NCBI GenBank assembly: GCA_024803745.1 | Contig: JANJXV010000004.1 | Location: forward strand, 56,621,358 to 56,685,357 | DNA: 64,000 nucleotides | From: Megascapheus bottae | Lineage: Eukaryota > Chordata > Mammalia > Rodentia > Geomyidae | Direction: 5' to 3' | Part shown: positions 11,129-22,590 of the stretch, in pieces | Layout of the letters: every line of letters begins with the position of its first letter | Position numbering within the stretch: the stretch's first letter is position 1 | Translations under genes and position numbers: made by a program | The notes under the pieces: model-generated | Databases searched by the model: none | What the model saw: only the letters and a program-made list of their open reading frames with translations | Told to the model about the DNA's origin: nothing

Positions 11129-12933
11129 TTAAAAATAAATTAATTTACAAAACCCAGTAAGAAACAAATACATGTAAAATAACTGTAATAAAATTATTAT
11201 GTTGTAGAGATATTAAGTACAACAATGGGTCTCACCATCAGCAGTAGTAACAATATATTGCTATTGTTATTTATAACAATAATAATTGCTAAAACTAAAT
11301 GAGCTCTTCCTATAGGCTGATTGTTGTATTAAATGCATTACTAGTAGTAACACATTTAATCCTTATGACTACCTCTTTAGTTAGGTGAAACCATTATCCC
11401 AATTTTAGAGCCAAAGAAACTAATTCAGAGAGAGATTAAATATCTTCCTATGTAAAGATCCTAGTGCTAGAAAATAAGATACCATGAGAAAAGACACTTG
11501 GATGTAGAGAAAAATCAGGAGACTGTTGATTTCGAATTAGAGTGTAACAGACATTGCTAGTACTGTGTCACTTCCCCTCTGCCTCTTCTATGTTCAGGTA
11601 GCAGCTGTGGATTCTAAGTACATTTAGGTTTATTCCTATTGCCAGTGTTCTGCTTCCAGCCTGGATTGCTCATCTTCCCATATCATGATGTTGGGCTTTC
11701 TCATCCTCTGCTAGAGGTCACATTGTGCTCAGCCAAGGGCAGCTGAGTATCTGATGCTCCCAGAAGGAAATACTTAACTGCTGGAGGACAGAGCTACCGG
11801 AGAGATGCTCTAATGTTCATCTTTCTGGGTATCAATTCTGAAAAGCTTTCTGACCATCTGAGAGATTCCTGAGGATTCAAGCTTTGTGGCCTATCTCAGA
11901 GATAAGTAAGGTACTATAATTGGCCATTTTTCCTTCCCTGCCTTATGTACCTACTCCCTCACTTCTGCTTGCTAAGTCACTTGTCAGAAAGACCTATCTC
12001 TCATCCAGCTGAAACTCTACTCTGGAGAAACCCAAATTCAATACATTTGCCCCTTTTAACTAAATAAATGATGCAGGATACCTAGGCATGAGTTTCACTC
12101 ACTTTATGAATATTAGGTGCCATGCTCATTATACAGATCTGATTATTTTTAATAATTTCTTAAAGACTTATGAAGCAGCAGGAGATTTGGGGACAGATAG
12201 AGTTTAAGTTTTTTTTAGAAAACTATTCTTAGCACTTGCTGAAATGTTTCACGCTAAAGAGAAAATTCTTTCACTCAACAAGACACTGATTAGATCTTTA
12301 GGTAACAGTTCCTATGGCAACACTCCAGTCTGCAATATTCCATTATTTTTCAATCCTGCCTCTCAACCAGAGACTAGAGTCCTCTACACAGCCATCCTCT
12401 CTAATTCCACCACTCAATGTGTTTTCTACCTTTTAATTTACTTCCTCAAATTTTCCTACTTTGAAAGTAGATTTAATTAATTGAGAATATTTCATTAGTC
12501 TATATATTCTTTATATGGGTATATATTTGTTGATATAAGGATAATAACCATATAAGGGTAATTATATACTAATCAGATATATTAGACCCTCTATAAAAGT
12601 GCCTCACTCTACCTTTCTTGGCAGAAGCTAAGATTATGTGACATATTAAAGGACTAGAGAGCCCTCGTGCCAATATTACATAAGTCATAAATTATTTATT
12701 CACTACAAGTTTAATAAGATCAAGGAATATTTCAGAGACTAGACTTGGTAATAATAACACACTTTGAACAAGAAGACATGGCCACTGAACTCAGAGAACT
12801 TACATCTAGAGCAAACTCGAGAGGATTCAAAGAAATAAGCCATCATCCACACCGGTGATTAAGTGGTGATGTAGGGCAAGCACAGACAACTACAGAGGGC
12901 AGTTCTATTTTAGGGGTTTTTTTTTCCCTTTGG

Positions 12934-12934
<1 letters not shown>
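11129..12934. other. unassigned, probably unique sequence
   Basis: About 1.8 kb of AT-rich sequence with no repeat recognised and no supported gene. The only longish frame (12244-12480) has no recognisable domain. Good single-copy ground for aligning species. Confidence 0.5.

Positions 12935-12979
<45 letters not shown>
12935..12979. repeat. (TG)n microsatellite
   Basis: Uninterrupted TG dinucleotide run of about 45 bp, likely polymorphic. Confidence 0.97.
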
Positions 12980-12980
<1 letters not shown>

Positions 12981-13402
12981 GTTTCTCAGGCTGAACTCAA
13001 GACCTCCTGCTTTCACTTGGCTTTTTTTTGCTCAAGGATAATTCTCTATCATTTGAGCCACATCTCCACTTTTTGCTGACTAATTAGAGATAAAAGCCTC
13101 TTAGATTTGGGGCCAGGAGGTTGGCCTGGTGGTAGAGTGCTTGCCTAGCATGCACAAAGACCCGGGTTCAATTCCTTGGTACCACATACTTGGAAAAAGC
13201 CAGAAGTGGTGCTGAGACTCAAGTGGTAGAGTTCTAGCCTTGAGAAAAATCCAAGCACAGTGCTCAGGCCCTAAGCTTAAGCCCAGGACTGGCAAAAAAA
13301 AAAAAGTCTCTTAGATTTGTCTGTGCAGCTGGATTTGAACTATGATCCTCAAATCTCAACAGCCTGAGTAACTAGAGTTACATGCCTGAGCCTGGCTAGT
13401 TT
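12981..13402 (-). mobile_element. B1-Geo SINE split by an IDL-Geo
   Basis: Diverged minus-strand B1-Geo: Geo half at 12981-13105 (atttgagccacatctccact), head at 13305-13402 (atgatcctcaaatctcaaca). The younger SINE at 13110-13304 sits in between. Confidence 0.8.
13110..13304 (+). mobile_element. IDL-Geo SINE nested in B1-Geo
   Basis: Complete dimer with ggttcaattcc B box. Flanked by cctcttagattt and tctcttagattt, a target duplication inside the older SINE, so the order of insertion is clear. Confidence 0.93.
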
Positions 13403-13605
13403 TTTTTCTTTCTTTCATATATTTTTTGTTGCAGTTAATAGAAGGGTTACATTATATTCACCAGATAGAAGGTGCATTACTTCACATACATTGAAACCCT
13501 TTCTCATATCTTGATCCCCATTTCCCTCCCTACCCCTCATCTTGTTTTCCCCCCTTCCCTATCCAATTTCAAATAACCAAATATGCATATATACAATATA
13601 TCAGA
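13403..13605 (-). mobile_element. L1 3' UTR (minus)
   Basis: T-rich tail, then ttcaccagatagaaggtgca, the pyrimidine-rich complement of the purine tract, and 'aaataaccaaatatgcatat'. A 5'-truncated insertion. Confidence 0.88.
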
Positions 13606-13693
13606 TTAGTTTTTTCTTTTATGCTGTTATGAATAGTATTATTTTCCTGATTTTCTTTCTCATGTTGTTCATTATTGATACATAGAAAAACTG

Positions 13694-13697
<4 letters not shown>

Positions 13698-13727
<30 letters not shown>

Positions 13728-13760
13728 TAGAGACAGTCAGACAGACAGACAGACAGATAG
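13698..13760. repeat. (AT)n and (GACA)n simple repeats
   Basis: About 30 bp of alternating AT followed by a cagacagacagacagata-type tract, adjacent to a SINE edge. Confidence 0.95.
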
Positions 13761-13763
13761 ATA

Positions 13764-13989
13764 TGTCAATCATGGAGCTTGAACTCTAGGCCTGGGAGCT
13801 GTCCCTAAGCTCTTCAGCTCAAGGGTTAGTGTTCTATCACTTTAAACCACACTTTCATTTCCAGTTTTCTGGTGGTTAATTAGAAATGAGTCTCATGGAC
13901 TTTTGTGCCCTGGCTGGTTTTGAACCATAGTCCTCAGATCTCAACCTCCTGAGTAGCTAGGATTACGGGCTTGAGCCACTGGCACCTGG
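13764..13989 (-). mobile_element. B1-Geo SINE
   Basis: Minus strand: gagcttgaactctaggcctg, 'ctgagtagctaggattacgg', 'ttgagccactggcacctgg'. The whole composite is present. Confidence 0.9.
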
Positions 13990-14537
13990 AAGAACTATTC
14001 ATATTTTTATATTGATTTTTACCCTACTACATTACCAATAATTTTTATCATATGTAAGAGATTTTTGGTGGTGAGTTCAGTCTTTTGCATATAGAATCAC
14101 ATCACCTGCAAATAAGTATAATTTGACTTCTTCCTTTTCTATTTTCATCCTATCTTTTCTCTGTTCTTTCTCTTCTTATTCTAGGCCAAGAAATCAAGTC
14201 TAATTAAATAAGAGTTAGGGGAATAGATATCCTTGTTTTGTTCCTGACTTTCAGGGGTTTTGCTATTAAGGGTGGAGTCTTCCTCTAATACTCTCCAATA
14301 AACCAATTCCTCTACCTATAAACCATTTTTTTCTATTTTCTCTCCATCACTTAATTCTTTATTGTTGAAACTCCTTGCCACCTCTCTTGATTGTTTTTCA
14401 ACCACTGCACCACACAATTTTCTGCCCAAAATCTGTCTGCTTTAAATGCAATCTTTTATTATGGTTCATGTACATAAAATAATTCAGTGTTCTCTTATTG
14501 CTTATACAACCCTTGTCTCCTTTTGATCTATTTTAAA
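13990..14537. other. unassigned stretch
   Basis: T-rich sequence. The part 14.02-14.28 kb resembles minus-strand L1 ORF2 (for example 'atatagaatcacatcacctg' and 'aagggtggagtcttcc'), so a diverged L1 fragment is possible. No host gene seen. Confidence 0.4.
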
Positions 14538-14735
14538 CTTTTTTTTGCCAGTCATGAGGCTTAAACTCAAGGCCTGGTCACTGTCCCTGAGCCTCTGTGC
14601 TCAAGGCTAGCACGCTACCACTTGAGCCACAGAATCATTTCCAGCTTTTTCTGTTTATGTGTATTGAGGAATCAAACCCAGGGCCTCATGCATATACTAA
14701 GCAAGCACTCTACCATTAAGCCACATTCCCAGTCC
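14538..14735 (-). mobile_element. IDL-Geo SINE
   Basis: Minus-strand dimer, moderately diverged (B box aatcaaaccc). Flanked by a perfect 10-bp target duplication ctattttaaa at 14528-14537 and 14736-14745. Confidence 0.92.
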
Positions 14736-14799
14736 CTATTTTAAAAAACTTTTTAATGTCCTTTTGTTGCAGTCTTCAATCCTCTCTCATTTTCTCTTT

Positions 14800-14917
14800 A
14801 TCTGTCCCCTTCTCTTTATCTCTGTTTATCTCTCTGTCTGTCTGTCTAACTCTCTGTCTGTCTGTCTCTCTCTTTCTCTCTCTCCCCCCCTCTCTCTCTC
14901 TCACACACACACACACA
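14800..14917. repeat. pyrimidine-rich (TC/TGTC)n then (AC)n
   Basis: Low-complexity ctctgtctgtctgtct and ctctctct words followed by a short cacacacaca run. Overlapping open frames here (S/L/T-rich) are repeat artefacts. Confidence 0.95.
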
Positions 14918-15814
14918 AAACCCATTTATTTGTCTCTATAAACTTTTTCCAACCCCCTCATCAAGGTATCAAGAAAACTTTTGCTGCTACTGAAATTTCT
15001 CTTTCATACATTCATTTTATTTTCCTATATGATTTCCAATAATATTGAAGTTCTACACTATGCTTCAGGTCAGCATGCATTAAAGATACCATATCTTTCA
15101 AGAAGTTTTGAGCATATGCATAATAATCATGCAAAGAAATCAAAGTGACATATACCTACAGATCTGGAAAGGAACTCATGAAACTTTAAGCATTTAGATT
15201 TGTGACCATTTCTTTTTCAGAAACACTAAAGGAATATATGAACACCTAAATTAGCAGAAAAATGAAAATAAAAATTAAAGCCTTAGCTTTGAAAGGTCCA
15301 TTGTTCATTAGATAAACATATCAAGCTCTGTATTTAGAGGGAAGAAAAGGCCAATTCATGTTTATAAATATGCCTACAAATATCCTATAAACTCAATTAT
15401 TCTCAGTCAAAATCAAGTAATTTGGAAACTCAATTCAATTTCATTTAATCCCTCATTAATAATGTTACACACTTAATGTATTACTTAAATGTTTTCACTG
15501 TATTACCTTTATTTTTACCTTAAATCACTAAAGTACATCTCATTTTTCTACTGCCACAATAGTTGCAGAGAAGAATGAAAGGGGTATGGCTAAAGGACCA
15601 TTTATCGAAGTCGGTAATTCATCTTACAGTCCAGTTTGTTTGAACTATATTGTGTTTCATATGTTGTAATATTCATTTACTTTATGTAGTCATTAGTTGT
15701 CAGATCTGTGATGAGTAAAATGTCAGCCAGAATGCCATCAAAATAGTTTGCCTAATCAATTTTGTATTTGTTACTTTTCAAATCCAATTAATTGGCATAA
15801 TTACTATTTTTCCA
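14918..15814. other. unassigned, probably unique sequence
   Basis: AT-rich, no supported gene or repeat. Confidence 0.5.
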
Positions 15815-16014
15815 GCTGGGAGCATGGCCTCGTGGTAGAGTACTTGTCTACCATAAACAAAGCCCTGGGTTTGATTCTCCAGAATCACATAGACAGAAAA
15901 AGCCAGAAATGGCGCTATGGTTCAAGTGGCAGAGTGTTAGCCTTGAGCAAAAAGTGCCCAAGGACAGTGTCCAGGCCCTGAGTTCAAGCCTCAGGACTGG
16001 CAAAAACAAAAAAA
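15815..16014 (+). mobile_element. IDL-Geo SINE
   Basis: Complete dimer. The Geo half keeps the longer 'ccttgagcaaaaagtgccca' linker and ends ctcaggactggc plus A-rich tail. Immediately followed by a B1-Geo copy, which allows a side-by-side comparison of the two right halves. Confidence 0.94.
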
Positions 16015-16015
16015 T

Positions 16016-16253
16016 CACTGGGCGCAGTGGCTCATGCCTGTAATCCTAGCTATTCAGGAGGCTGAGATCTGAGGATCTTAGTTCAAAGCCAGCCCAGGCA
16101 CTACAAAGCCGTAAGACTCTTATCTCCAGTTAACTCTAGAAAATAGGAAGAGAAGCTGTGGCTTGAGGGTAGAGCGGTAGCCTTGAGCAGAAGAGCTTAG
16201 GGACAGCTTCCAGGCCCAGAGTTCAAGCCCCACGACCCCCCTGCCAAAAAAAA
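16016..16253 (+). mobile_element. B1-Geo SINE
   Basis: Head gggcgcagtggctcatgcct, Geo half with ctgtggcttgagggtagagc and agagttcaagccccacgacc, then an A run. Confidence 0.94.
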
Positions 16254-16900
16254 ATCCTATTTTTCTCTGAAATCTCTTGAAGGAAATGAATGTCTGAATT
16301 AGTATTGTTAGGAAGATAAGTATTCCTGTATTTGACTCAGTGCTTTCAAACAGTAGAATGATTTTTAAAAAATCAGTCTTCTCAGAATGGCGATTAGGAG
16401 AAATCTAAAGAGAATTATCACAGAGACTGAGTCAATTTTTCATTCATTACTACATCTATATCATCATACAGCTCATATGTAACTTATGGTGAATTTCAAA
16501 TATAACATTGCTATAAACTATCATGATACTTAATCATGTCACTAGAATAATATAGAGACAATGGTTCCAGATTTGCTATAGTGATTTAACAAGGCCATCA
16601 AGGAACTTTTACTCTGCCAACCTCAATGTGTTGACTTTTAGGCTTTTAGATATTGTAAATTCATGGTCACAAGATGGCTGCTGCACATTCAGGCATCACA
16701 TCAGCATATCCCAAGGAAACAATAACATTTTACACAGTCATCTCAAGCTAATTTTAATTTATGCTAAATCACATAGCTACATACAGTTTAAAAAATGTGG
16801 CGAAGATCAGTAAAAATGTCATAATTAATTTCATAGCTTAGACAAATTGTAACTGTTCTTTTAACAAAAATTATCTCTTATTTTAAAAAAAATTATTGTT
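16254..16900. other. unassigned, probably unique sequence
   Basis: AT-rich sequence, no supported feature. Confidence 0.5.
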
Positions 16901-17163
16901 AAGCCAGTTGCCTATGCCTCACACCTGTACTCCTAGCTATGCAGGGAACTGAGATCTGAGAATCACAGTTGGAGGCCAGCCTGCTCAGGAAAAGCTGTAA
17001 GATTCTTAACTCAGGAAAAGCTGTAAGATTCTTAACTCCAACTACCCACTAGGAAACCAGAAGTAGAGCTGTCACTCAAAGTGGTAGAGTGCTAGCCTTC
17101 AACAAAAAGAGTTCAAGGATAGTCCCCAGGCCCTAAATTCAACTTCTATGACAGAAACAAAAT
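16901..17163 (+). mobile_element. B1-Geo SINE with internal duplication
   Basis: Old copy with head 'cctcacacctgtactcctag' and Geo half (gtggtagagtgctagccttc). A roughly 26-bp block (caggaaaagctgtaagattc plus flank) is tandemly duplicated at about 16985-17036. Confidence 0.85.
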
Positions 17164-17186
17164 TCTTTTTAAAAAACAAATAAGCA

Positions 17187-17508
17187 ACTCCTTCCTGAGA
17201 GGAAGGAAGTGGAAGAGACTGATGAGATGGATCAGGTAGAACTGGTGGACATTGATTCAAATCAGGAGAGATGGTGCCGTTATAATGGAAAAGCATATGA
17301 GGAACACCCTAGAGATGGTGTTCAGTAACAGACCTCGTAATGGGGCCAGTGAATAGTGCTATAGGCATTTTAAATGCACTAATGAATGAGTGAAGGACTG
17401 TAATCAGAAGCTCACTCTTTGCTATTATTTTTTGTTGTAATATTCAACTACAGTAGTGTTTTAAAGTTAAATGAAGAATAAATACATATAAAAGCTCAAA
17501 AAAAAAAA
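17187..17508 (+). pseudogene. processed retrocopy, unidentified C-terminus
   Basis: An open frame in phase with 17197 runs to a TAA at 17326-17328, encoding an acidic C-terminal-like segment ([17 protein letters not shown], then [12 protein letters not shown]). About 170 bp of 3' UTR follows, with AATAAA at 17477-17482 and an A run at 17498-17508, 15 nt downstream. Possible target duplication: caaataagca (17177-17186) and caaatcagca (17512-17521), one mismatch. These are the marks of a 5'-truncated L1-mediated mRNA copy. I do not recognise the parent gene. Confidence 0.65.
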
Positions 17509-17601
17509 CCCCAAATCAGCAGAAGCAGTTGCTGATGCCTCACTAGTGTTATACTCTGCAGACTGAGTCCCCTGCAGTTCTGAAAGCAAAAAGTAGAACT
17601 A

Positions 17602-17800
17602 AGGGCCAGGAGTTTAGCCTAGGGGTGGAGTGCTTGCCTAGCTTGCACAAAGATCCAGGTTCAATTCCTTGGTAACACATACATAGAAAAAAGCCAGAAG
17701 TGGTGCTGTGGCTCAAGTGTTAGAGCTCTATCCTTGAGAAAAACCAAGGATATAGTTCCTAGGCCTTGAGTTCAAGGCCCAGGATTGGCAAAAAAAAATA
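17602..17800 (+). mobile_element. IDL-Geo SINE
   Basis: Complete dimer (tttagcctaggggtggagtg A-box region, ggttcaattcc B box) with an A tail. Confidence 0.93.
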
Positions 17801-18014
17801 GACCTAATCAAACTAAAGCCAAGCTATTAGATGGATTTCACCCCCCCACACACATATACCTTTGGGGATCTAGGAGAGAATTTTCTTGCATTTTCCAACT
17901 TACAGAGGCTGTCTATATTTCTTGTTTCATGGGCCTTTCTCTCATCCCTCTAACCCTCTAACCTCTGTTTCCAACTTCTCTCATTTGACTTTCCTGCCTT
18001 TTACAAAAGTATAG

Positions 18015-18015
18015 T

Positions 18016-18058
<43 letters not shown>
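18015..18058. repeat. (GT)n microsatellite
   Basis: Uninterrupted GT run of about 44 bp next to a SINE tail. Confidence 0.97.
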
Positions 18059-18059
<1 letters not shown>

Positions 18060-18060
<1 letters not shown>

Positions 18061-18241
18061 TTGCATGCCTGTCCTGGGGCTTGAATTCAGGGCTTGGGTG
18101 CTAACCTTTAACTTTTTCTTCTCAAGGGTTGGTGCTCTATCAACCTTGGAGATAGGAATCTCCTCCCAGGCTGGCTTCAAACTTCTCAGATCTCAGCCTC
18201 CTGTGTAGCTAGGATTATAGGTATGAGCCACCAGCACCTGA
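18060..18241 (-). mobile_element. B1-Geo SINE, shortened
   Basis: Minus strand: cctggggcttgaattcaggg, 'tctcagatctcagcctcctg', 'atgagccaccagcacctgat'. The central part is deleted. Confidence 0.85.
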
Positions 18242-18261
18242 TTTCCTTCTCTTACAAAGAC

Positions 18262-19375
18262 TTTTAAAATTAACATTTAGGAATCACTAAATGGGCAAGG
18301 GAGTTAAATAGAGACTTCTCAGAAGAAGAGGTAAAAATGGCAAAGAAACACATGAGGAAATGCTCATCATGCTGGCCATACAGGAAATGCAAATAAGAAC
18401 AACCCTGAGATACCACCTCACCCCAGTCAAAATGGCCAATATTCTGAATTCAGACAATGGCAAATGCTGGTGGGAAAGTGGAGAAAGAGGAACCCTACTG
18501 CACTGCTGGTGGGAAGGTAAACTAGTACAACCACTTTGGAAGGCCGTCCAGAGGTTCCTCCAAAAATAAAAAATAGACCTTCCCTATGACCCAGCCTTAC
18601 CACTCCTAGGCATCTACCCCAAACAGCATGAGCCAGGATATGACAAGGACACCTGCACAGCCATGTTTATCACTGCACTATTCACAATGGGCAAGATATG
18701 GAAGCAACTCATATGCCCAGCTACAGATAAAGGGATCCAAAAAATGTGGTACCTAAATACAACGGAATTCTACAAAGCCATCAGAAATTACAAAATAATG
18801 GTATTTGCAGGGAAATGGATGAAACTAGAACAAATCATGTTGAGCAAGATAAACCAGGACCAGAGAGATGATATGCGGGTGTTAGATTTAAAACATAATG
18901 AGACAGGTATGAGTAGCTAGGACTCAAGACGCCCATACACAGTGAAACCAAAAGTCTTAGAGAGAAACACCAAATTATAACACCCAAGCACCTCTTCATA
19001 CGTACATAAAATAATATATAGAGTGAAAACTACCCTAAAGATAAAGCAGCAAAGGACCTCTTGTTAATTTGTCATATCAGTTTTTTTTTAAATGACTCTG
19101 TATTCTTTGCCTCACACGTGGTGCAAACAGGTGCACAGATGAAGGAAGGTGGGAGGAGGGCACGGAATCAGGGGAAAGTGGGTGGGAAAGTACAGCAATG
19201 GGCCCATCCACTGCTCTAGACATCGATGAAAGTAAACTTAGAAACTCAGGGACAGTGAGGGAAAGGCAGAAATGGGAGAGAAAAAGGGAACTACTGAAAC
19301 TCACAGGAAAGAAATGTACATATCACTTGATCGAGAAGAAACAATGTTATCATTAATATGCAAAGACTTAAAAGT
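18262..19375 (+). mobile_element. older L1: ORF2 C-terminus plus 3' UTR
   Basis: ORF2-like sequence of a different, older L1 subfamily. It keeps readable stretches ([53 protein letters not shown]), then a 3' UTR ending near 'gaaatgtacatatcacttga'. It differs clearly from the 24-kb and 32-kb copies in ORF2 wording and 3' UTR. Confidence 0.85.
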
Positions 19376-19539
19376 TTTTCTCCTATAAAACTTCAAGTCT
19401 CTGTATTTTTTGTTAATTATAAGCTTTGTAAATCAGAATGATGATGATTATGTATTGAATTACTCAATCTCAATTTAAAAAATTACATTTAGATCTTACT
19501 AGAACCCTCAAAATAGCCTATGTCAAAATCCTTAACTTA

Positions 19540-19727
19540 GGGGCCAGGAGTTTGGCCTAATAGTAGAGTGCTTGCCTAGCATGCACAAAGCCCTGGGTTC
19601 AATTCCTCAGTACCACATTCACAGAAAAAGCAGGAAGTGGTGCTGTGATTCAAATGGTAGAGTGCTAGCCTTGAAAAAGCCCAAGGACAGTGCCTAGGCC
19701 CTGAGTTCAAGCCCCAGGACTGGAAAA
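19540..19727 (+). mobile_element. IDL-Geo SINE
   Basis: Complete dimer with ggttcaattcc B box. Its A-rich tail has grown into the following (GAAA)n microsatellite. Confidence 0.94.
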
Positions 19728-19734
19728 ATAAGAA

Positions 19735-19749
19735 GAAAGGAAGAAAGGA

Positions 19750-19828
<79 letters not shown>

Positions 19829-19900
19829 GAAAGAAAGAAAGGAAAGAAAGAAAGAAAGAAAGGAGGAAAGAAAGGAGGAAAGAAGAAAGAAAGAAAAAGG
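19735..19900. repeat. (GAAA)n tract from a SINE tail
   Basis: About 165 bp of gaaa repeats with ggaa and ggag interruptions. The long minus-strand F/L/S-rich frame over it is an artefact of the tetranucleotide repeat. Confidence 0.97.
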
Positions 19901-21549
19901 GAAAACAGCCTTAACTTAATCATATCCACAAGATCTCATTTGCATATAAAGTAACATATTTACAGGTTTCTGGGAACAAGAAGCAACCATCTTGGCTGAT
20001 GAAAGCATTATTCTGCCTATTACAAGATATTCTCACTTTCCTCTAGAAATAGTTTGTTTTATCAAGAAATCGACCTAGCTGTTGACAAACTTTCAGAATC
20101 TTCCATGCTCAGTATATCTTATACGTCCCTCTCCTCATGTCCATCTCTGCAAGTATTAGAAAGGAAAGAAAAATAAATATTTCCCTTGTATTTAACTATG
20201 AATAATAGTATCCTTCAAACTATATAATGTTATTGTAGTAGAGTTAGAAGTTAAAAGCCAGACTTTCAAATATGTATATTGTTCTCTATGTACTACGATA
20301 ACAATATTAAAAGAAATAGAAGATGAAACTAGAAGAGAATAGAGAGGAAAGTTGTCTCTTTAGAAGGCTATAGCTTCATCATATTGTTCAGAGATGTGTA
20401 TTATCCATTCCAAAATGCTACACCATTTTACTTTACTTTTTTTAAACCCTTTCTTTGAAAAACAAAAGCAAATTATGAATGGTTCTAGTGGCTTGCCACT
20501 TTAAATCATTTTACAGGTTAAACTGTTGACTTTAAAGTAAGTCTACAATGTTTAAAAAAATTGAAGAAATTTCTATTACAGACAAAATTAATGCATTGGG
20601 CCAGTGTTCGATAGAATTTAGAATGAAAGGGAGATTCTGAATGTTGCTACTAGCATGAAATCACCTTGGAAGACATAAAACAACATAGCATAGGGCTTGT
20701 TTATACTCATCACGAGATAAAACCTAATGAAGATGGTCTTCAATACGTAAAACTTCAGAAAAATCTTCAGAATCAGTCATACCCAAAAGGAAGCAATATA
20801 TTATCATCAGCCGTCAATGTAGAGTGCCATGGGAGGTGCAAAGTGTAGAGTGTTTACAGGAAATGAATGAGTAAGATATGTAGCCACAGATCGTTTTCTC
20901 AAAGACGGTGAAAGCTTCATTCACAGCAGGATATTTCCAATATTCTCCTCAGGATATATATTTGAATTTTGATTCTACCTGGGATAATTTAATCCTAGAG
21001 TTAGAAAGAAAAAAAAAAGGAAAAGAAAAGACAATCAGACCGGAATGTCTGACTCTCAGTCAGATGGCAAGATCCTAGTTGTTACGCCCTCACCTCTCAC
21101 CTGTCTTTCCCCAAGTGTACTGCAAATCCATCATTTCTGTTGTGTTATCATTCATGTCTTCCACTTCAATTCACCTACAGATCTTTTCTCAGAAAACAAA
21201 ACCCACAGTTAGTTTCCCCCTCTTTTTCAGGAAATGTGTCTGGTCTTTGTACTACTGCCTTGGAAATCCCCAGGGTCTTGAGACCTAAAGTGTTGTTAGA
21301 AGCTTTGAAGAATACTCTTCAAATAGTCTTTTATTTCACCACGAGCCCTGAGTCTTGCTCATACATTCTTTCCCACCACCTCGGACCTTCCTTCCACCAC
21401 AAAAACAAGCTTCCCCAACAACTTAACAAAATAGTAGTCACATTCATTAAATTGTCACTACAATCAAAGTCTGAAGTGATTTTCACCAAAAGGCAAAAAC
21501 TGAGCATGCATAACAAGTATATCCAGTGAAAGAAAGAAACAATAAAATG
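19901..21549. other. unassigned, probably unique sequence
   Basis: About 1.6 kb without a recognised repeat, the largest such block besides 11.1-12.9 kb and 24.7-26.4 kb. Several open frames of 60-130 codons (20666-20848, 21140-21529) show no domain or codon signal I can support. Confidence 0.45.
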
Positions 21550-21737
21550 TTGCCAGTCCTGGGCTTGAGCTCAGGGCCTGAGCACTGTCCTTGGACTTTC
21601 TCAAGGCTAGAGCTCTACCACTGGAGCCTCAGCACCACTTCCAGCTTTTTTCTATGCATGTGGTACCAAGGAATTGAACCCAGGTCTTCATGCATGCTAG
21701 GCAAGCACTCTACCACTAGGCCAAACTCCCTGCCCCA
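21550..21737 (-). mobile_element. IDL-Geo SINE
   Basis: Minus-strand copy, little diverged (ttgccagtcctgggcttgag ... ggccaaactccctgcccc). Confidence 0.94.
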
Positions 21738-21912
21738 GTGGTCCACTCTTTTATTCAATCCCAGCTACCTAGTAGGTGAAGACTTCAGGTCAGCTCCAGC
21801 AAAGTTAGTGAGCCGCTGGTGAAGGGATGAAACTGATCAAGATGTGTTGTACTCACAAATTGACATGTTGAATTGAAAACTCTTTGTACAACTACTTAAA
21901 GATAAGAGAATA

Positions 21913-22151
21913 AAGCCAGATGTGGTGGCTCACGCCTGTAATCCTAGCTACTTAGGAGGCTGAGATCTGAGGATGGCAGTTCAAAGCCAGCCTGGGCACT
22001 GAAGTCTGACAGACTGTTATCTCCAGTTAACCACCAGAAAACCGGAAGTAGCACTGTGTCTCAAGTGGGAGGGAGGTAGCCTTGAGCTGAAGAACTCAGA
22101 GAGAACATCCAGGCCCAGAATTCAAGTCCCACGACCAACAACAACAACAAA
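21913..22151 (+). mobile_element. B1-Geo SINE
   Basis: Head gatgtggtggctcacgcctg, full Geo half, (CAA)n tail. Flanked by aagataagagaataaa and aagataagaataaa, an imperfect target duplication. Confidence 0.94.
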
Positions 22152-22179
22152 AAGATAAGAATAAAAATAAATTAATTAC

Positions 22180-22418
22180 TTTTTTTTGGTGGGTCATAGG
22201 ACTTGAACTCTGTCTGGGCCTGGGTGCTTTCCCAGAGCTCTTCAGTTCAAGGCTACCACCCTGCCCCTTGACCCACAGCCCTACTTCCCATTTTCTGTTG
22301 GTTATTTGGAGATAAGGGTCTCGTGCTCTTTAGTGCCAGAGGTGGCCTTGAACCGCAATCCTCAGATCTCATCCTCTTGAGTAGATAGGATTATAGGTGT
22401 GAGCCACTGCGCCTGGCT
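22180..22418 (-). mobile_element. B1-Geo SINE
   Basis: Minus-strand copy ending in 'gagccactgcgcctggct'. Flanked by aataaatta on both sides. Together with the plus copy just upstream it forms an inverted SINE pair. Confidence 0.93.
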
Positions 22419-22483
22419 AAATAAATTATTAAAAGCATTGGAAATGTAGTACCAGGTCCAAGATTCAATCCCTAGTATCCTAA

Positions 22484-22572
22484 AAAAAAAAAAGAAAGAA
22501 GGAAGGGAGGGAGGGAGGGAGGAAAAGAGAGAAAAGGAAAGACAGAGAGACAGACAAAGACAGAGACAGAAA
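22484..22572. repeat. purine-rich low-complexity tract
   Basis: A run, then ggaagggagggaggg and gacagagacagacaaagaca words. It follows a short, diverged ID-like remnant (about 22443-22482, 'ccaagattcaatccctagta'). Confidence 0.85.
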
Positions 22573-22590
22573 TAAGTGCAATACAGTCAT

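Noticed and set aside
19576..19929. 117-codon minus-strand frame rich in F, L and S
   Set aside because: It is the translation of a (GAAA)n tract and an adjacent IDL-Geo SINE.
21140..21529. 129-codon frame in unique sequence
   Set aside because: No domain or family is recognised, overlapping frames of similar length exist on both strands, and there is no supporting context.
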